Assembly (NCBI RefSeq): GCF_000473145.1
Contig: NZ_KI421500.1
Coordinates: forward strand, 186,225 to 250,224
Direction of reading: 5' to 3'
From: Leisingera daeponensis DSM 23529
Lineage (GTDB): Bacteria > Pseudomonadota > Alphaproteobacteria > Rhodobacterales > Rhodobacteraceae
DNA: 64,000 nt
Shown: positions 52,759-61,411 of the stretch, in pieces
Layout of the letters: every line of letters begins with the position of its first letter
How positions within the stretch are numbered: position 1 is the first letter of the stretch
The notes under the pieces: generated by a model
Seen by the model: only the letters and a program-made list of their open reading frames with translations
Database searches by the model: none
What the model was told of the DNA's origin: nothing
Translations under genes and position numbers: made by a program

Positions 52759-53793
52759 TTACGCCCCCAGCTCGGCGCGGATGGCCTGTTCGTCGATGTC
52801 GTCATGCTCGGCGATGACCACCAGGGCCGTCTTGCGCGGCTGCGCGCCCCAGGGCTGATCGTATTGCGCACGCAGGCGCTCGCCCACGGCCTGAACCAGC
52901 ATCCGCATCGGTTTCCCCTCCACCGCGACATAGCCTTTGACGCGCAGGATGTTGCGTTCGCGGGCGAGTTTCACGATGGCATTCTGCAGCGCTTCGGGGT
53001 CGGAGACTTCGCCCATTTCGACAACGATGCTTTCAAAATCGTCATGCTCGTGATCGTGGTGGCCGTCGTGGTGGCTGGGGCGGGCCTCCAGATCGTCCTC
53101 GGCAGCGGCGTTCAGGCCCAGGATGATGCGCGGGTCGATCACGCCTTCGCTCATCGGCAGGATCGGCAGCTTGCGCGGCGCTTCGGCCTCGATCACCGCG
53201 CGGGCCTTCTCGACGCCTGCGTCGCCGGCCAGGTCGGCCTTGGACAGCAGCACGATGTCGGCGCAGGAAATCTGGTCCTCGAACACCTCGGACAGCGGGG
53301 TTTCATGGTCGATGCTGCCGTCCGCCTCGCGCTGGGCCTGCACCGCGTCCAGGTCGGGGGCGAACTGGCCCTTGGCGACCGCCTCGGCATCGGCCAGCGC
53401 AATCACGCCGTCCACAGTGATGCGGGAGCGGATCGCGGGCCAGTCAAAGGCCTTCAAGAGCGGCTTGGGCAGCGCCAGGCCGGAGGTTTCGATCACGATG
53501 TGATCCGGCTTCTCCGGCAGGTTCATCAGCTGTTCGATGGTGGGGATGAAGTCATCGGCCACGGTGCAGCAGATGCAGCCGTTGGCCAGCTCCATGATGT
53601 TCTCCGCCGGGCAGTTCTCATCCGCGCAGGACTTCAGGATGTCGCCATCGACACCGGCGGTGCCGAACTCATTGACCACCACGGCCAGGCGCTTGCCCTG
53701 CGGGTTCTGCATCAGGTGGCGGATCAGGGTGGTCTTGCCCGCACCGAGGAAGCCGGTGATGACGGTGACGGGGATCTTGTTGAGGTCGCTCAT
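52759..53793 (-). CDS. cobW: CobW GTPase (metallochaperone family)
   Basis: G3E-type GTPase of the COG0523 family, thought to deliver cobalt to the chelatase. The 344 residues show Walker A FLGAGKTTL (residues ~14-22), ELANGCICCTV with the metal-binding CxCC near 73, the base-specificity LSKADL, a His-rich loop SHHDGHHDHEHDD near 245 and a C-terminal CobW_C domain (RVKGYVAVEGKP). The ATG at 53793 follows GAGGAG. It lies 2 bp after a DUF1636 gene and immediately upstream of cobN, the usual partner. Confidence 0.95.
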   Translation of the reverse strand: MSDLNKIPVTVITGFLGAGKTTLIRHLMQNPQGKRLAVVVNEFGTAGVDGDILKSCADENCPAENIMELANGCICCTVADDFIPTIEQLMNLPEKPDHIVIETSGLALPKPLLKAFDWPAIRSRITVDGVIALADAEAVAKGQFAPDLDAVQAQREADGSIDHETPLSEVFEDQISCADIVLLSKADLAGDAGVEKARAVIEAEAPRKLPILPMSEGVIDPRIILGLNAAAEDDLEARPSHHDGHHDHEHDDFESIVVEMGEVSDPEALQNAIVKLARERNILRVKGYVAVEGKPMRMLVQAVGERLRAQYDQPWGAQPRKTALVVIAEHDDIDEQAIRAELGA

Positions 53794-53795
53794 GT

Positions 53796-54206
53796 TTACT
53801 CCTCGGAGAAGAACTTGGCCGGCGGGATGCGGGCAACGGATTGCTTGCGGAAGGTCTGCGGGCGTTCGCGCCACGGCACCACGCCATCGGCGGTGGCGGC
53901 GTATGCGGCGGCGCCTTCCAGGATTTCAGGGACATGCTGGTCCGGGTCGAGGTCGCCGTAGACATAGGTCCAGCGCTCTGCGCCGCCGACCAGTGCCACG
54001 GCGCAGCCGCGCTTGCAGGAGGACAGGCACTCGACGCCGCGCAAGGCGACACCTTCGGGCATTCCGGCCTCTGCCAGTGCGGCGTGCAGGATGGCGCCGG
54101 GGCGGGCACCCTCCGGGTCGGCGCCCTCGCGGCGGCAGGTGAGGCAAACGGTCAGCGTGACCGGTCCCGGGGTGCTGGCAGTCTTGCCTGCCATATCGTC
54201 AGCCAT
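53796..54206 (-). CDS. DUF1636 small metal-binding protein (copy B)
   Basis: A 136-residue DUF1636 protein, first gene of the main cob operon. The ferredoxin-like core has VCLTCRREG (Cys 21 and 24) and ECLSSCKRGC (Cys 60, 64 and 68), then WTYVYGDLDP. It is longer than copy A by about 25 residues, mostly at the two ends. The ATG at 54206 follows an AGGAG site about 9 bases away. The riboswitch leader lies 105 bp upstream. Its exact role is unknown; the tight link with cobW suggests cobalt or redox handling. Confidence 0.82.
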   Translation of the reverse strand: MADDMAGKTASTPGPVTLTVCLTCRREGADPEGARPGAILHAALAEAGMPEGVALRGVECLSSCKRGCAVALVGGAERWTYVYGDLDPDQHVPEILEGAAAYAATADGVVPWRERPQTFRKQSVARIPPAKFFSEE

Positions 54207-54311
54207 CGGCGCGTCTCCTGTCGCGGCAGGCGTGCGGGATGGCCGAAAGGGGGGCGGCAGCGTGCCAGCCCCTCAACCGGTCGCGGAACACCCCGCCCGC
54301 CCGTTGTTCTC

Positions 54312-54518
54312 TCTCTTGCTGGCAGGTCTCCCGGCTTGCGGATGCCAAGGCGCATGCCTTGCCGGCCATCCTGCCTTCCCGGGATCTCTCCCAGTGGCAT
54401 GGCGGCCTCATCCGGTCACGGTCGCGGGGGCGGCTGTGCTTCGGGTCTCCAAAGAAATTTGGCGGCCTTCACATTCCCTCTTCGCCTGCTTTCGCAGGAA
54501 CCAGCGAAACCCCCTTGC
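54312..54518 (-). promoter_or_regulatory. Cobalamin riboswitch of the main cob operon
   Basis: In minus-strand order: GGTTCCTGCGAAAGCAGG stem, AGGGAATGTGAAGG, GCCGCCCCCGCGACCGTGA, GCCACTGGGAGAGATCCC with GGGAAGGCAGG, and the B12 box AAGCCGGGAGACCTGCC near 54318-54336. It occupies most of the 365-bp space between cobO and the DUF1636 gene. It should shut down the whole 13-kb operon when adenosylcobalamin is plentiful. Confidence 0.94.
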
Positions 54519-54571
54519 GCTATCGCGCCCTTCTTTGTCAAGACATGGGGTCAAACAGCTGGAGAGCCCCC

Positions 54572-55207
54572 ATGAGCGAAAAGTCTGAAACCGGCATCTC
54601 AGAGGAAGAAGCCGCCCGCCACGCCTCCAAGATGGCCAAGAAAAAGGCCGCGCGCGACCGGATGATGAAGACCAAGGAGGGCGAGAAGGGCCTGATCATC
54701 GTCCACACCGGGCCGGGCAAGGGCAAGTCTTCCTCGGGGTTCGGCATGATCATGCGCTGCATCGCCCACAAGATGCCTTGCGCCGTGGTGCAGTTCATCA
54801 AGGGCGCCTGGCAGACCGGGGAGCGGACGCTGATCGAGGAGAACTTCAGCGATCTCTGCCAGTTCTATGCCATGGGCGAGGGCTTCACCTGGGAGACCCA
54901 GGACAAGGCGCGTGACATTGCCGCGGCGCAGAAGGGCTGGGAAAAGGCCAAGGAGATGATCCTGGACGAGAAGAACACCATGGTGCTGCTGGACGAGATC
55001 AACATCGCGCTGCGCTACGAGTATCTGGACCTCGACGAGGTGCTGGAGTTCCTGGTGGAGCACAAGCCGCCGATGACCCATGTGGTGCTGACGGGGCGCA
55101 ACGCCAAGGAAGAGCTGATCGAGATTGCCGATCTGGTAACCGAGATGGGCCAGATCAAACATCCCTTCCGCGCCGGCGTGAAGGCGCAGAAGGGCGTCGA
55201 GTTTTAA
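54572..55207 (+). CDS. cobO: Corrinoid adenosyltransferase (CobO/CobA type)
   Basis: Transfers the adenosyl group of ATP to the corrin cobalt. The 211-residue product has a basic N-terminal helix (KMAKKKAARDRMMKTK), the P-loop HTGPGKGKSSSGFG (residues ~46-59), FIKGAWQTGE and LLDEINIALRYEYLDLDEV, all CobO signatures. The ATG at 54572 follows GGAGAG; the open frame further upstream crosses the riboswitch on the other strand. It is divergent from the riboswitch-led operon and has no riboswitch of its own that I can see. Confidence 0.96.
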   Translation: MSEKSETGISEEEAARHASKMAKKKAARDRMMKTKEGEKGLIIVHTGPGKGKSSSGFGMIMRCIAHKMPCAVVQFIKGAWQTGERTLIEENFSDLCQFYAMGEGFTWETQDKARDIAAAQKGWEKAKEMILDEKNTMVLLDEINIALRYEYLDLDEVLEFLVEHKPPMTHVVLTGRNAKEELIEIADLVTEMGQIKHPFRAGVKAQKGVEF

Positions 55208-55218
55208 GCAGAACCATC

Positions 55219-55238
55219 GCCCGGCCGGCAGGCCGGGC
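55219..55238. repeat. 20-bp palindromic element, second copy
   Basis: GCCCGGCC-GGCA-GGCCGGGC, the exact reverse complement of 52700-52719. It lies 12 bp after the cobO stop and partly overlaps the terminator-like stem there. Confidence 0.6.
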
Positions 55239-55275
55239 CGCGCCGGCCCCGCCCAGGCCTGGGCGCGGCCGTTTG
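55236..55275 (+). terminator. Probable terminator between cobO and glpD
   Basis: A perfect 9-bp stem GGCCGCGCC / GGCGCGGCC encloses a loop with its own CCCAGG-CCTGGG palindrome and is followed by GTTTGT. The T-run is weak. It serves two converging genes. Confidence 0.55.
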
Positions 55276-55277
55276 TA

Positions 55278-56855
55278 TCACGCCGCCAACTGTGCGGCTT
55301 TTCCTTGAATGTAGGCATCCACCGCCGCGCGCTGGGTCTCATCCAGCCGCAGGCCCAGTTTGGTGCGCCGCCACAGGTAATCGTCGCCTGCGCGCACCCA
55401 TTCGCGGGCAATCGCCCAGTCGAGCTCGCGGGCGGTAATGGTGGCGCCGAAATCCTGGCCCAGATCACCGGCGGTCTTGGCGTCTCCCAGCACCTCCCAG
55501 GCCTCGGTGCCATAGGCGCGGATCATCCGGCCCGTCCAATAGGGGGTGAGGAACGGATAGTCCGCGGCCAGCTTGGAGGTCAGCTTTGCCACGTCCTCCA
55601 CCGGGAAATCGCCGCCGGGCAGGGCCACACCTGCGGTCCAGTTGGCGGGCAGCTGCGGGAACACTTCTCCGATCTTCGCCAGCGCCGCCTCGGCCAGCTT
55701 GCGGTAGGTGGTGATCTTGCCGCCAAAGACGTTGAGCAGCGGCGCCTGCGCCTGGTCCAGCGTCAGCACGTATTCGCGGGTCGCCGCGGTGGCAGAGCTG
55801 GCACCGTCGTCATAGAGCGGGCGCACGCCGGAGTAGGTCCAGACGATGTCCTCGCGTTTCACCGGCTGCTCGAAGTATTCCGACGCGAAAGCTGCGAGAT
55901 AATCCTGCTCGGCGCCGGTGCAGACCGGTGCGGTGTCCGGGTCCGGGTGGTCGGCATCCGTTGTGCCGATCAGGGTGAAATCCTGCTCGTACGGAATGGC
56001 AAAGATGATCCGCCCGTCGGTGCCTTGGAAGAAATAGCAGCGGCCGTGGTCGAACAGTTTCGGCACCACGATATGGCTGCCGCGCACCAGGCGGACGTTC
56101 TCGCGGCTGTTCTGGCCCAGCTTCTGGTGCAGCACATCGGCAACCCACGGCCCGCCTGCATTCACCAGCATCCGGGCGCGGTGCTCCTGCTCCGCGCCGG
56201 TGGCGTGGTCCTTGGTGCGGATCACCCAATGGTCTGACTGGCGGTCCGCGGACAGCACTTCGGTGCGGGTCAGGATCTTGGCACCGCGGGCCAGCGCGTC
56301 GCGGGCGTTCAGCATCACCAGGCGGGCGTCCTCGATCCAGCAGTCGGAATATTCAAAGGCGGTCTTGAACTTGGCCTTCAGCGGGCGGCCCGCCGGGTCG
56401 CTTGCCAGATCCAGCTTGGCGGTACCGGGCAGGATGCCGCGTTTGCCAAGGCTGTCGTACAGGAACAGCCCCAGCCGGATCAGCCAGGCCGGACGGCGGC
56501 CCTTCATCCACGGCATGAAGGTTGTCAGCAGCTTGGATGTGGGCGTTTCGCTGTCGAACCGCATGTCCTTGTGGAACGGCAGCACAAAGCGCATCGGCCA
56601 GGAGATATGCGGCATCGCTTTCAAGAGCACCTCGCGCTCGATCAGCGCTTCGCGCACCAGGCGGAACTCGAAATATTCGAGATAGCGCAATCCGCCGTGG
56701 AACAGCTTGGTCGAGGCGGAGGAGGTGGCGGAGGCCAGATCATTCATCTCTGCCAGCGTCACCGACAACCCGCGGCCTGCGGCGTCGCGGGCGATGCCGC
56801 AGCCGTTGATGCCGCCGCCGATGATGAAAAGATCCGTTACAGGCGTGTCAGTCAT
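55278..56855 (-). CDS. glpD: Glycerol-3-phosphate dehydrogenase, FAD-dependent
   Basis: Membrane-associated flavoprotein that oxidises glycerol-3-phosphate and feeds electrons to ubiquinone. The 525 residues are of normal length: LFIIGGGINGCGIARDAAGRGL (FAD fold, residues ~9-30), SSASTKLFHGGLRYLEYFE near 47-66, VNAGGPWVADVL near 230 and FGGKITTYRKLAEAAL near 375. It overlaps the 3' end of the DeoR-type regulator gene by 8 bp and is co-transcribed with it. Confidence 0.96.
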   Translation of the reverse strand: MTDTPVTDLFIIGGGINGCGIARDAAGRGLSVTLAEMNDLASATSSASTKLFHGGLRYLEYFEFRLVREALIEREVLLKAMPHISWPMRFVLPFHKDMRFDSETPTSKLLTTFMPWMKGRRPAWLIRLGLFLYDSLGKRGILPGTAKLDLASDPAGRPLKAKFKTAFEYSDCWIEDARLVMLNARDALARGAKILTRTEVLSADRQSDHWVIRTKDHATGAEQEHRARMLVNAGGPWVADVLHQKLGQNSRENVRLVRGSHIVVPKLFDHGRCYFFQGTDGRIIFAIPYEQDFTLIGTTDADHPDPDTAPVCTGAEQDYLAAFASEYFEQPVKREDIVWTYSGVRPLYDDGASSATAATREYVLTLDQAQAPLLNVFGGKITTYRKLAEAALAKIGEVFPQLPANWTAGVALPGGDFPVEDVAKLTSKLAADYPFLTPYWTGRMIRAYGTEAWEVLGDAKTAGDLGQDFGATITARELDWAIAREWVRAGDDYLWRRTKLGLRLDETQRAAVDAYIQGKAAQLAA

Positions 56856-57633
56856 TTTCGCTGCTTTCGTTTTGTCCTGCGGTCAGGATGCGGGTGCCGG
56901 CCGCCTGCGCGGCTTCGGCGAATTCTTCCGGCACGGGGCGGTCGGTGATCACCACGTCGAGATCCGCGACATCGCAGATCCGCACCGGGGCGGAGCGGTC
57001 GAACTTGCTGCCGTCGCAGACCAGAACCTTTTGCCGGGCGTTCTTCAGGATCGCGCGGGCAACCGAAACCTCGCGCGCGTCGTGGTCCATCACCGCGCCG
57101 TCGGCATCCAGTGCCGAGGCGCCGATGACGGCGAAATCCACCTTGTAGCGGCAGAAGAAATCCACCGCATCCTCGCCCACGATGGCACCGTCGCTTTGCC
57201 GCACGGTGCCGCCCGCCAGGATCAGCTCCTTTGCTTGGCCGCCGATCATCATGTTGATAATATTTATATTGTTGGAAATCACCGTCAGGCCGCTGTGGCC
57301 GGACAGCGCCCGGGCAACCTGTTCGGTGGAGGTGCCGATGTTGAGCGCGAGCGAGCAATTGTCCGGGATCAGTTCTGCCGCCAGGGCGGCCATCGCCAGC
57401 TTGTTGCCGGCGTTCAGTTTGCGCCGGTCCTCGTAGCCCTGACTGGCGGCGGAGCTGACCCGGACGGCGCCTCCGTGGACACGGGACAGGGCGCCGCGCG
57501 CCGACAGGTCGCGCAGATCGGCACGCACGGTCTGCAGGGAGACGCCAAAGCGGCGGGAGAGATCCTCGACCTCGACCCGGTCCTGCCGGTTCAGGAGGGA
57601 GATGATTTCGTTCTGACGGCCGCTGGCATCCAT
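56848..57633 (-). CDS. glpR: DeoR-family regulator, GlpR type
   Basis: A 261-residue repressor: N-terminal helix-turn-helix (RQNEIISLLNRQDRVEVEDLSRRFGVSLQTVRADLRDL, residues 6-43) and a C-terminal sugar-phosphate-sensing domain (LNIGTSTEQVARAL, ILAGGTVRQSDGAIVGEDA, VLVCDGSKFDR). The overlap with glpD makes it very likely the glycerol-3-phosphate regulator GlpR. Candidate operators lie 8-91 bp upstream, which suggests autoregulation of the glpRD unit. Glycerol uptake genes are not in the window. Confidence 0.9.
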   Translation of the reverse strand: MDASGRQNEIISLLNRQDRVEVEDLSRRFGVSLQTVRADLRDLSARGALSRVHGGAVRVSSAASQGYEDRRKLNAGNKLAMAALAAELIPDNCSLALNIGTSTEQVARALSGHSGLTVISNNINIINMMIGGQAKELILAGGTVRQSDGAIVGEDAVDFFCRYKVDFAVIGASALDADGAVMDHDAREVSVARAILKNARQKVLVCDGSKFDRSAPVRICDVADLDVVITDRPVPEEFAEAAQAAGTRILTAGQNESSEND

Positions 57634-57640
57634 TTGCTTT

Positions 57641-57724
57641 CCTTTCGCGCGATTCTGTAGCGTACCGCGCGAAAGGAGTCACTATTCGTTTTCGAGATGG
57701 TTTCGTTTTCTGTGGAAACGAAAG
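57641..57724. promoter_or_regulatory. Candidate GlpR operators upstream of glpR-glpD
   Basis: Two inverted repeats: an 11-bp pair CCTTTCGCGCG at 57641-57651 and its complement at 57666-57676 (14-bp spacer), and TTTCGTTT-N7-AAACGAAA at 57701-57723. A further TTCGTTTTC lies at 57685-57693, 17 bp from its repeat. The TTTCG core agrees with the TCG-rich half-sites of GlpR-type operators. Confidence 0.55.
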
Positions 57725-57757
57725 GGTGCGCCGTTTGGGGTTCGGCCCGGCGGAGAG

Positions 57758-58837
57758 TCAGATCAGCGGGATCAGGTGATTGTCCCACGCCAGGTCCGCG
57801 CGGTGCAGCGGGTGCTGCCCGGCGTCTGACACTGCAAAGAACTGGCCGGTGCCGGTGCTGGCGGTAAAGCCGCCCGCAGACGCTGCCAGGCCGCAGACGT
57901 CGTGCATCCTGAACTCGCGCAGCAGCGCGCCGCTGGCGGTGTCCATCACTTGCAGCACCCCGCCGCGCGGGGAGGTGACGCCAATCCGGCTGCCATCGGC
58001 GGAAAAGGCGACAGAGCCGCCATAGCCGTTCAGGTTCAGCACCCGCGCGTCATCCTCCGCCATCAGGCGCGGCGCGGTGCCCGGCCGGTGCAGCCCTGCG
58101 GCGGGCAGCTGCTCGCCCGGATCGCCCTGCCACTGCATCGCGAAACCAACAGTGCCGTCGGCGCGCACAGCCAAATGGCGGATCGAGTTCAGGCGCAGCT
58201 CCTGCGGCAGTTCCATCTGCGCCTGCAGTTCACCCTCCAGGCTCAGATAGCTGAGGTTCGGGCGCATGTCGGCCAGGTTCAGCTTGGCGCGGCCGCTGTC
58301 GGGGTGGGTCTCGATCCCGCCATTGGCCACCACCAGCCCCGGCGCGTCGCGGCGCAGGGCCATGTCGTGCGGGCCGATGCCGCCGGAGGAATAGGCGGTG
58401 ATGCGGCGGTAGCTGCCTGCGGCATCCCAGACGCCGATCACGCCGCGGGCGTTTTCATAGTCGTTTTCTGTAGTGAACAGGCGGCTGCCGTCCGGGGAGA
58501 AGGTGCCGTGGCCGTAGAAATGATGCCCTGCGGGCGGCTCCAGCCGGGCGATGGCGGCACCGCTGCGGCAGTCGATCACATCGGCAAAGCGGCCCGGGCG
58601 GCGGGCAAAGGCGACAGCTTCAGGCCGGATGGGGTGCGCGGCAGCAGCATGGCCGCGGCCCGGCAGCGCGTGGCGGAACAGGATTTCTCCCTCACGGGTG
58701 AGGCCCGCAAGAAGGAAGGTCCCGCCAGCGTCCTTGCCCGCGGTCAGGAACGCGGGGTTTCCTGCGCTGGCCCAGCCGGCGTTGGGGGCGAGACCGGTTG
58801 CCAAAAGGCCGGCCAGAAATCCGCGGCGGGTTGTCAT
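57758..58837 (-). CDS. DUF1513 protein with Tat signal
   Basis: A 359-residue periplasmic protein. It opens with a twin-arginine signal (TTRRGFLAGLLATG), and the rest is a beta-propeller-like DUF1513 domain with repeats such as HGTFSPDGSRLFTTEND and GSVAFSADGSRIGVTSPRGG. DUF1513 genes commonly follow imelysin and DUF1111 genes, as here, in iron-responsive clusters; the function is unknown. The ATG at 58837 follows GGAAAGG; an alternative ATG at 58867 would overlap the imelysin gene by 14 bp. Confidence 0.85.
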   Translation of the reverse strand: MTTRRGFLAGLLATGLAPNAGWASAGNPAFLTAGKDAGGTFLLAGLTREGEILFRHALPGRGHAAAAHPIRPEAVAFARRPGRFADVIDCRSGAAIARLEPPAGHHFYGHGTFSPDGSRLFTTENDYENARGVIGVWDAAGSYRRITAYSSGGIGPHDMALRRDAPGLVVANGGIETHPDSGRAKLNLADMRPNLSYLSLEGELQAQMELPQELRLNSIRHLAVRADGTVGFAMQWQGDPGEQLPAAGLHRPGTAPRLMAEDDARVLNLNGYGGSVAFSADGSRIGVTSPRGGVLQVMDTASGALLREFRMHDVCGLAASAGGFTASTGTGQFFAVSDAGQHPLHRADLAWDNHLIPLI

Positions 58838-58853
58838 GTCTGGTGCCTTTCCG

Positions 58854-59849
58854 TCAGTCGCCGTCAAGCGCGTTGAAACCGGCCGCGACGCCCAGGGCGG
58901 GGCCGAGGTCTTCGCGCATCAGCGTGTGCAGGTCCTTGATCTCCTGCCGCAGGGATTCAATGCGGAAGCGGCCGGCGGGATCAGAGACGCCTGCGAACAC
59001 TGGATCGTCGAGGGCCTCTGCCTTCGTGCGCGCCTTGGCAAAGCCCGTCGTGAGTTTGTCCCGCAAGTCCTCATTGCCTCCCGCGAGCGCCGCTGCCAGC
59101 GGCTCCAGCGCGTTCAGCGAGATCAGAACATGGCGCAGGCTGCGGCCGGAGCGGCGGGCCTCGGCGCGGTTGGGGCGGGGCTTTTGATAGGTGCCGAGCG
59201 GACGGCCCAGACGCATGCCGTCCAGCACTTGCAAGCCGGTGGTCAGGGCCTTGAACAGTTCCTGGGTGATCTCGTCCTCGGTCTGGTAGCGGCTGCCGGG
59301 GGCGCGCAGTTCGGCGGCATAACTTTGCTGCCAATCGGCGCTGATCGCCTGGCTTGTCGCCGCGATGTCCGTGCTGATCGCGCGGGTCAGGGCGCAGCGG
59401 TAATCCGCGTCGCCAGCGGCGGAAAGCTGCGGGTCATAAAGCAGGAACTCCAGCGCATAGAAACCACGGGATGCGATGGAGTAACTGGCAAACTTCTCGG
59501 GGTCCTTGATGCCGGCATCTTCGCTGCGGATCAGGCTCGCCAGCGCCTTGGGAGTCTTGCTGCGGCTGTCGGGCCAGAACGCCAGCGCAAAGGCGCGGCT
59601 GTCCGTTTCGGTGGGGCCAAAGCGGTAATGGCTGGCGGCGATCCAGGCGTCGAAAGCTTCGCCGTAGGCCGCGCGCAGGGGCGCTGACTGCGGGTCGCAA
59701 TCGGCTTGCGCTGCCCTGGCAAGGGTCCGGCTGTCCTCTGCCAGTTCCTCAAATGCAGGCAGGATCAGCTTGTCGGTAATGCTGCTGGACAGCTCCGAGG
59801 CGGCCACGGGGGCCGCGGTCAGGGCGAGGGTCAGGGCAAGGGCGCGCAT
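58854..59849 (-). CDS. Imelysin-family protein with altered metal motif
   Basis: A 331-residue periplasmic protein with a signal peptide (cut near APVAASE, residue 18) and an all-helical imelysin/peptidase-M75 domain. The family iron-site motif GxHxxE reads GFYALE here (residues 129-134), with Tyr 131 in place of His. No lipobox is present. Its ATG overlaps the stop of the di-heme gene (TGATG) and it is 16 bp before the DUF1513 gene. Related EfeO/IrpA proteins act in iron uptake; the changed motif suggests a different ligand set or a non-metal role (inference). The longer track frame lies within the di-heme gene. Confidence 0.85.
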   Translation of the reverse strand: MRALALTLALTAAPVAASELSSSITDKLILPAFEELAEDSRTLARAAQADCDPQSAPLRAAYGEAFDAWIAASHYRFGPTETDSRAFALAFWPDSRSKTPKALASLIRSEDAGIKDPEKFASYSIASRGFYALEFLLYDPQLSAAGDADYRCALTRAISTDIAATSQAISADWQQSYAAELRAPGSRYQTEDEITQELFKALTTGLQVLDGMRLGRPLGTYQKPRPNRAEARRSGRSLRHVLISLNALEPLAAALAGGNEDLRDKLTTGFAKARTKAEALDDPVFAGVSDPAGRFRIESLRQEIKDLHTLMREDLGPALGVAAGFNALDGD

Positions 59850-61411
59850 CAAAGGCTCTCCAAAAAGGCGATCAGGGCGGCGCGATCCCGCGGCTGCAGC
59901 GCCACGACGCGGGATTTGGCGGCTTCCGCCTCGCCGCCGTGCCACAGGACCGCCTCCAGCAGCGTGCGGGCGCGGCCGTCGTGCAGGAAGGTGGCGCGGG
60001 GGGAGACCTGCTGCGTCAGACCGATCCCCCACAGCGGTGCGGTGCGCCATTCGCGGCCCGTGGCGCGCGCTTCGGGGCGGTTGTCGGCAAGGCCCTCTCC
60101 CATGTCGTGCAGCAACAGGTCGGAATAGGGCCAGATCAGCTGGAAGCTTTGTTCCGGCCGGTCCTGCAGCCGGTGGGTCACGTATTTCGGCACATGGCAG
60201 GCGGGGCAGCCGCTGTCATAGAACACCTGCTTGCCGCGCAGGACCTTGGGGTCGCCGGTGCCGCGGCGGGCGGGCACGCCGAGGTTGCGGCTGTAGAACG
60301 TGACCAGATCCATGTTCGGCTGGTCGATTTCGGTTTCACGGGAATCACCGCCGCCGTGCGGGGCGGTCTGGCAGGCGCTTTGCTGGGCTGTGCATTCGCC
60401 CGCATGGGCCGGGAACAGGGGCGTGGAGATGCCGATATCCCCGGAAAAAGCGCTGGCGGATTGTTCATGCACCGTGGCCATCCCGGCCTTCAGCCCGAAG
60501 CGGCCCGGCAGGATGCGGTTGAACTCCCGCGACCAGACCAGATTGGGGCGCCCGGAAATACCGTCGCCGTCGGCGTCCTCCTCATCCGCGCGGGCAAGGA
60601 TATCGGCGGCGGGGATCGCCTCAAGCAGCCCCAGTCCGATCATCGGCGGCGCCACGCGGGGGGAGAGCATGGCACCCTCGGCCAGCGGGCCGTAACCAAG
60701 ATTTGCGGCGGTGTAGCTGGGGCGGCGCAGGGTGGCGGTCTCATCGCCGTTCAGGGCGACCTCAAACTCCTCATACGCCACCTGCAGCCGGTATTCCGGG
60801 GCGATGCCGGGGGCGGAGAAGTCCTGCAGCTGGGTGCCGTAGACCGGGTCCGGCGCGGTGCCGATGTAATCGCTGATCTCTTGCAGTTCCGGCGGCACCG
60901 GGCCGGGGACAGAGACACGAAGGAACATCGTGGCGGAGGCGTAATCCGGCTGTTCCGGCACGTGGCCGCGGCCGTCCTTCAGGTGGCAGCGCTGGCAGGA
61001 GCGGGCGTTATACAGCGGCCCGAGGCCGTCGGAGGCCTTGGTGGAGGCGGGCGAGAACACCCAGATCTTCTTGAACAGCCCGTTGCCGAGCTTGAATTCC
61101 AGCTCCTGCGCGAAGGAGAGGCTGGCGGAGTGCTGGGAAAACGCCTCGTCATCTGTGCGGGCGCGGACGGTAGCGGCGCCGGCGGGCAGATCCTCAAACG
61201 GTTCTGGCGCTGTGAAATCCGTGGCCGGAGACGTCACGGCCGCGATCCGGGCGCGCTCGGCGTCAGTGCGGGGAAGGGGGGAGAGATGCGGCTCTGCCTG
61301 ATACCGGCTGGCCAGATCCAGCGCCGCAAGGGGCGTGGCCGCCGCAAACGCGGCAGCCAGCGCAATGTTAGTCTTCAACCTCTGCCATCTTGGTGGCGTT
61401 GAGCTGGGCAT
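59849..61411 (-). CDS. Di-heme oxidoreductase-like protein (DUF1111/DHOR)
   Basis: A 520-residue periplasmic c-type cytochrome. A signal peptide ([20 protein letters not shown]) is followed by two heme-binding motifs, CQRCH at residues 139-143 and CPACH at 402-406, and by calcium-type and MauG/BthA-like blocks ([28 protein letters not shown]). The family is known as thiol oxidoreductase/DHOR and sits with imelysins in iron-related clusters, perhaps oxidising or reducing iron. The start is uncertain: the ATG at 61411 overlaps bfr by 44 bp; a TTG at 61378, right after an AGAGG, would shorten the signal n-region. Confidence 0.85.
   Translation of the reverse strand: MPSSTPPRWQRLKTNIALAAAFAAATPLAALDLASRYQAEPHLSPLPRTDAERARIAAVTSPATDFTAPEPFEDLPAGAATVRARTDDEAFSQHSASLSFAQELEFKLGNGLFKKIWVFSPASTKASDGLGPLYNARSCQRCHLKDGRGHVPEQPDYASATMFLRVSVPGPVPPELQEISDYIGTAPDPVYGTQLQDFSAPGIAPEYRLQVAYEEFEVALNGDETATLRRPSYTAANLGYGPLAEGAMLSPRVAPPMIGLGLLEAIPAADILARADEEDADGDGISGRPNLVWSREFNRILPGRFGLKAGMATVHEQSASAFSGDIGISTPLFPAHAGECTAQQSACQTAPHGGGDSRETEIDQPNMDLVTFYSRNLGVPARRGTGDPKVLRGKQVFYDSGCPACHVPKYVTHRLQDRPEQSFQLIWPYSDLLLHDMGEGLADNRPEARATGREWRTAPLWGIGLTQQVSPRATFLHDGRARTLLEAVLWHGGEAEAAKSRVVALQPRDRAALIAFLESL

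Noticed and set aside
54519..54571. A riboswitch in front of cobO
   Set aside because: Only 53 bp separate cobO from the minus-strand riboswitch, and no B12 box in plus orientation was found.
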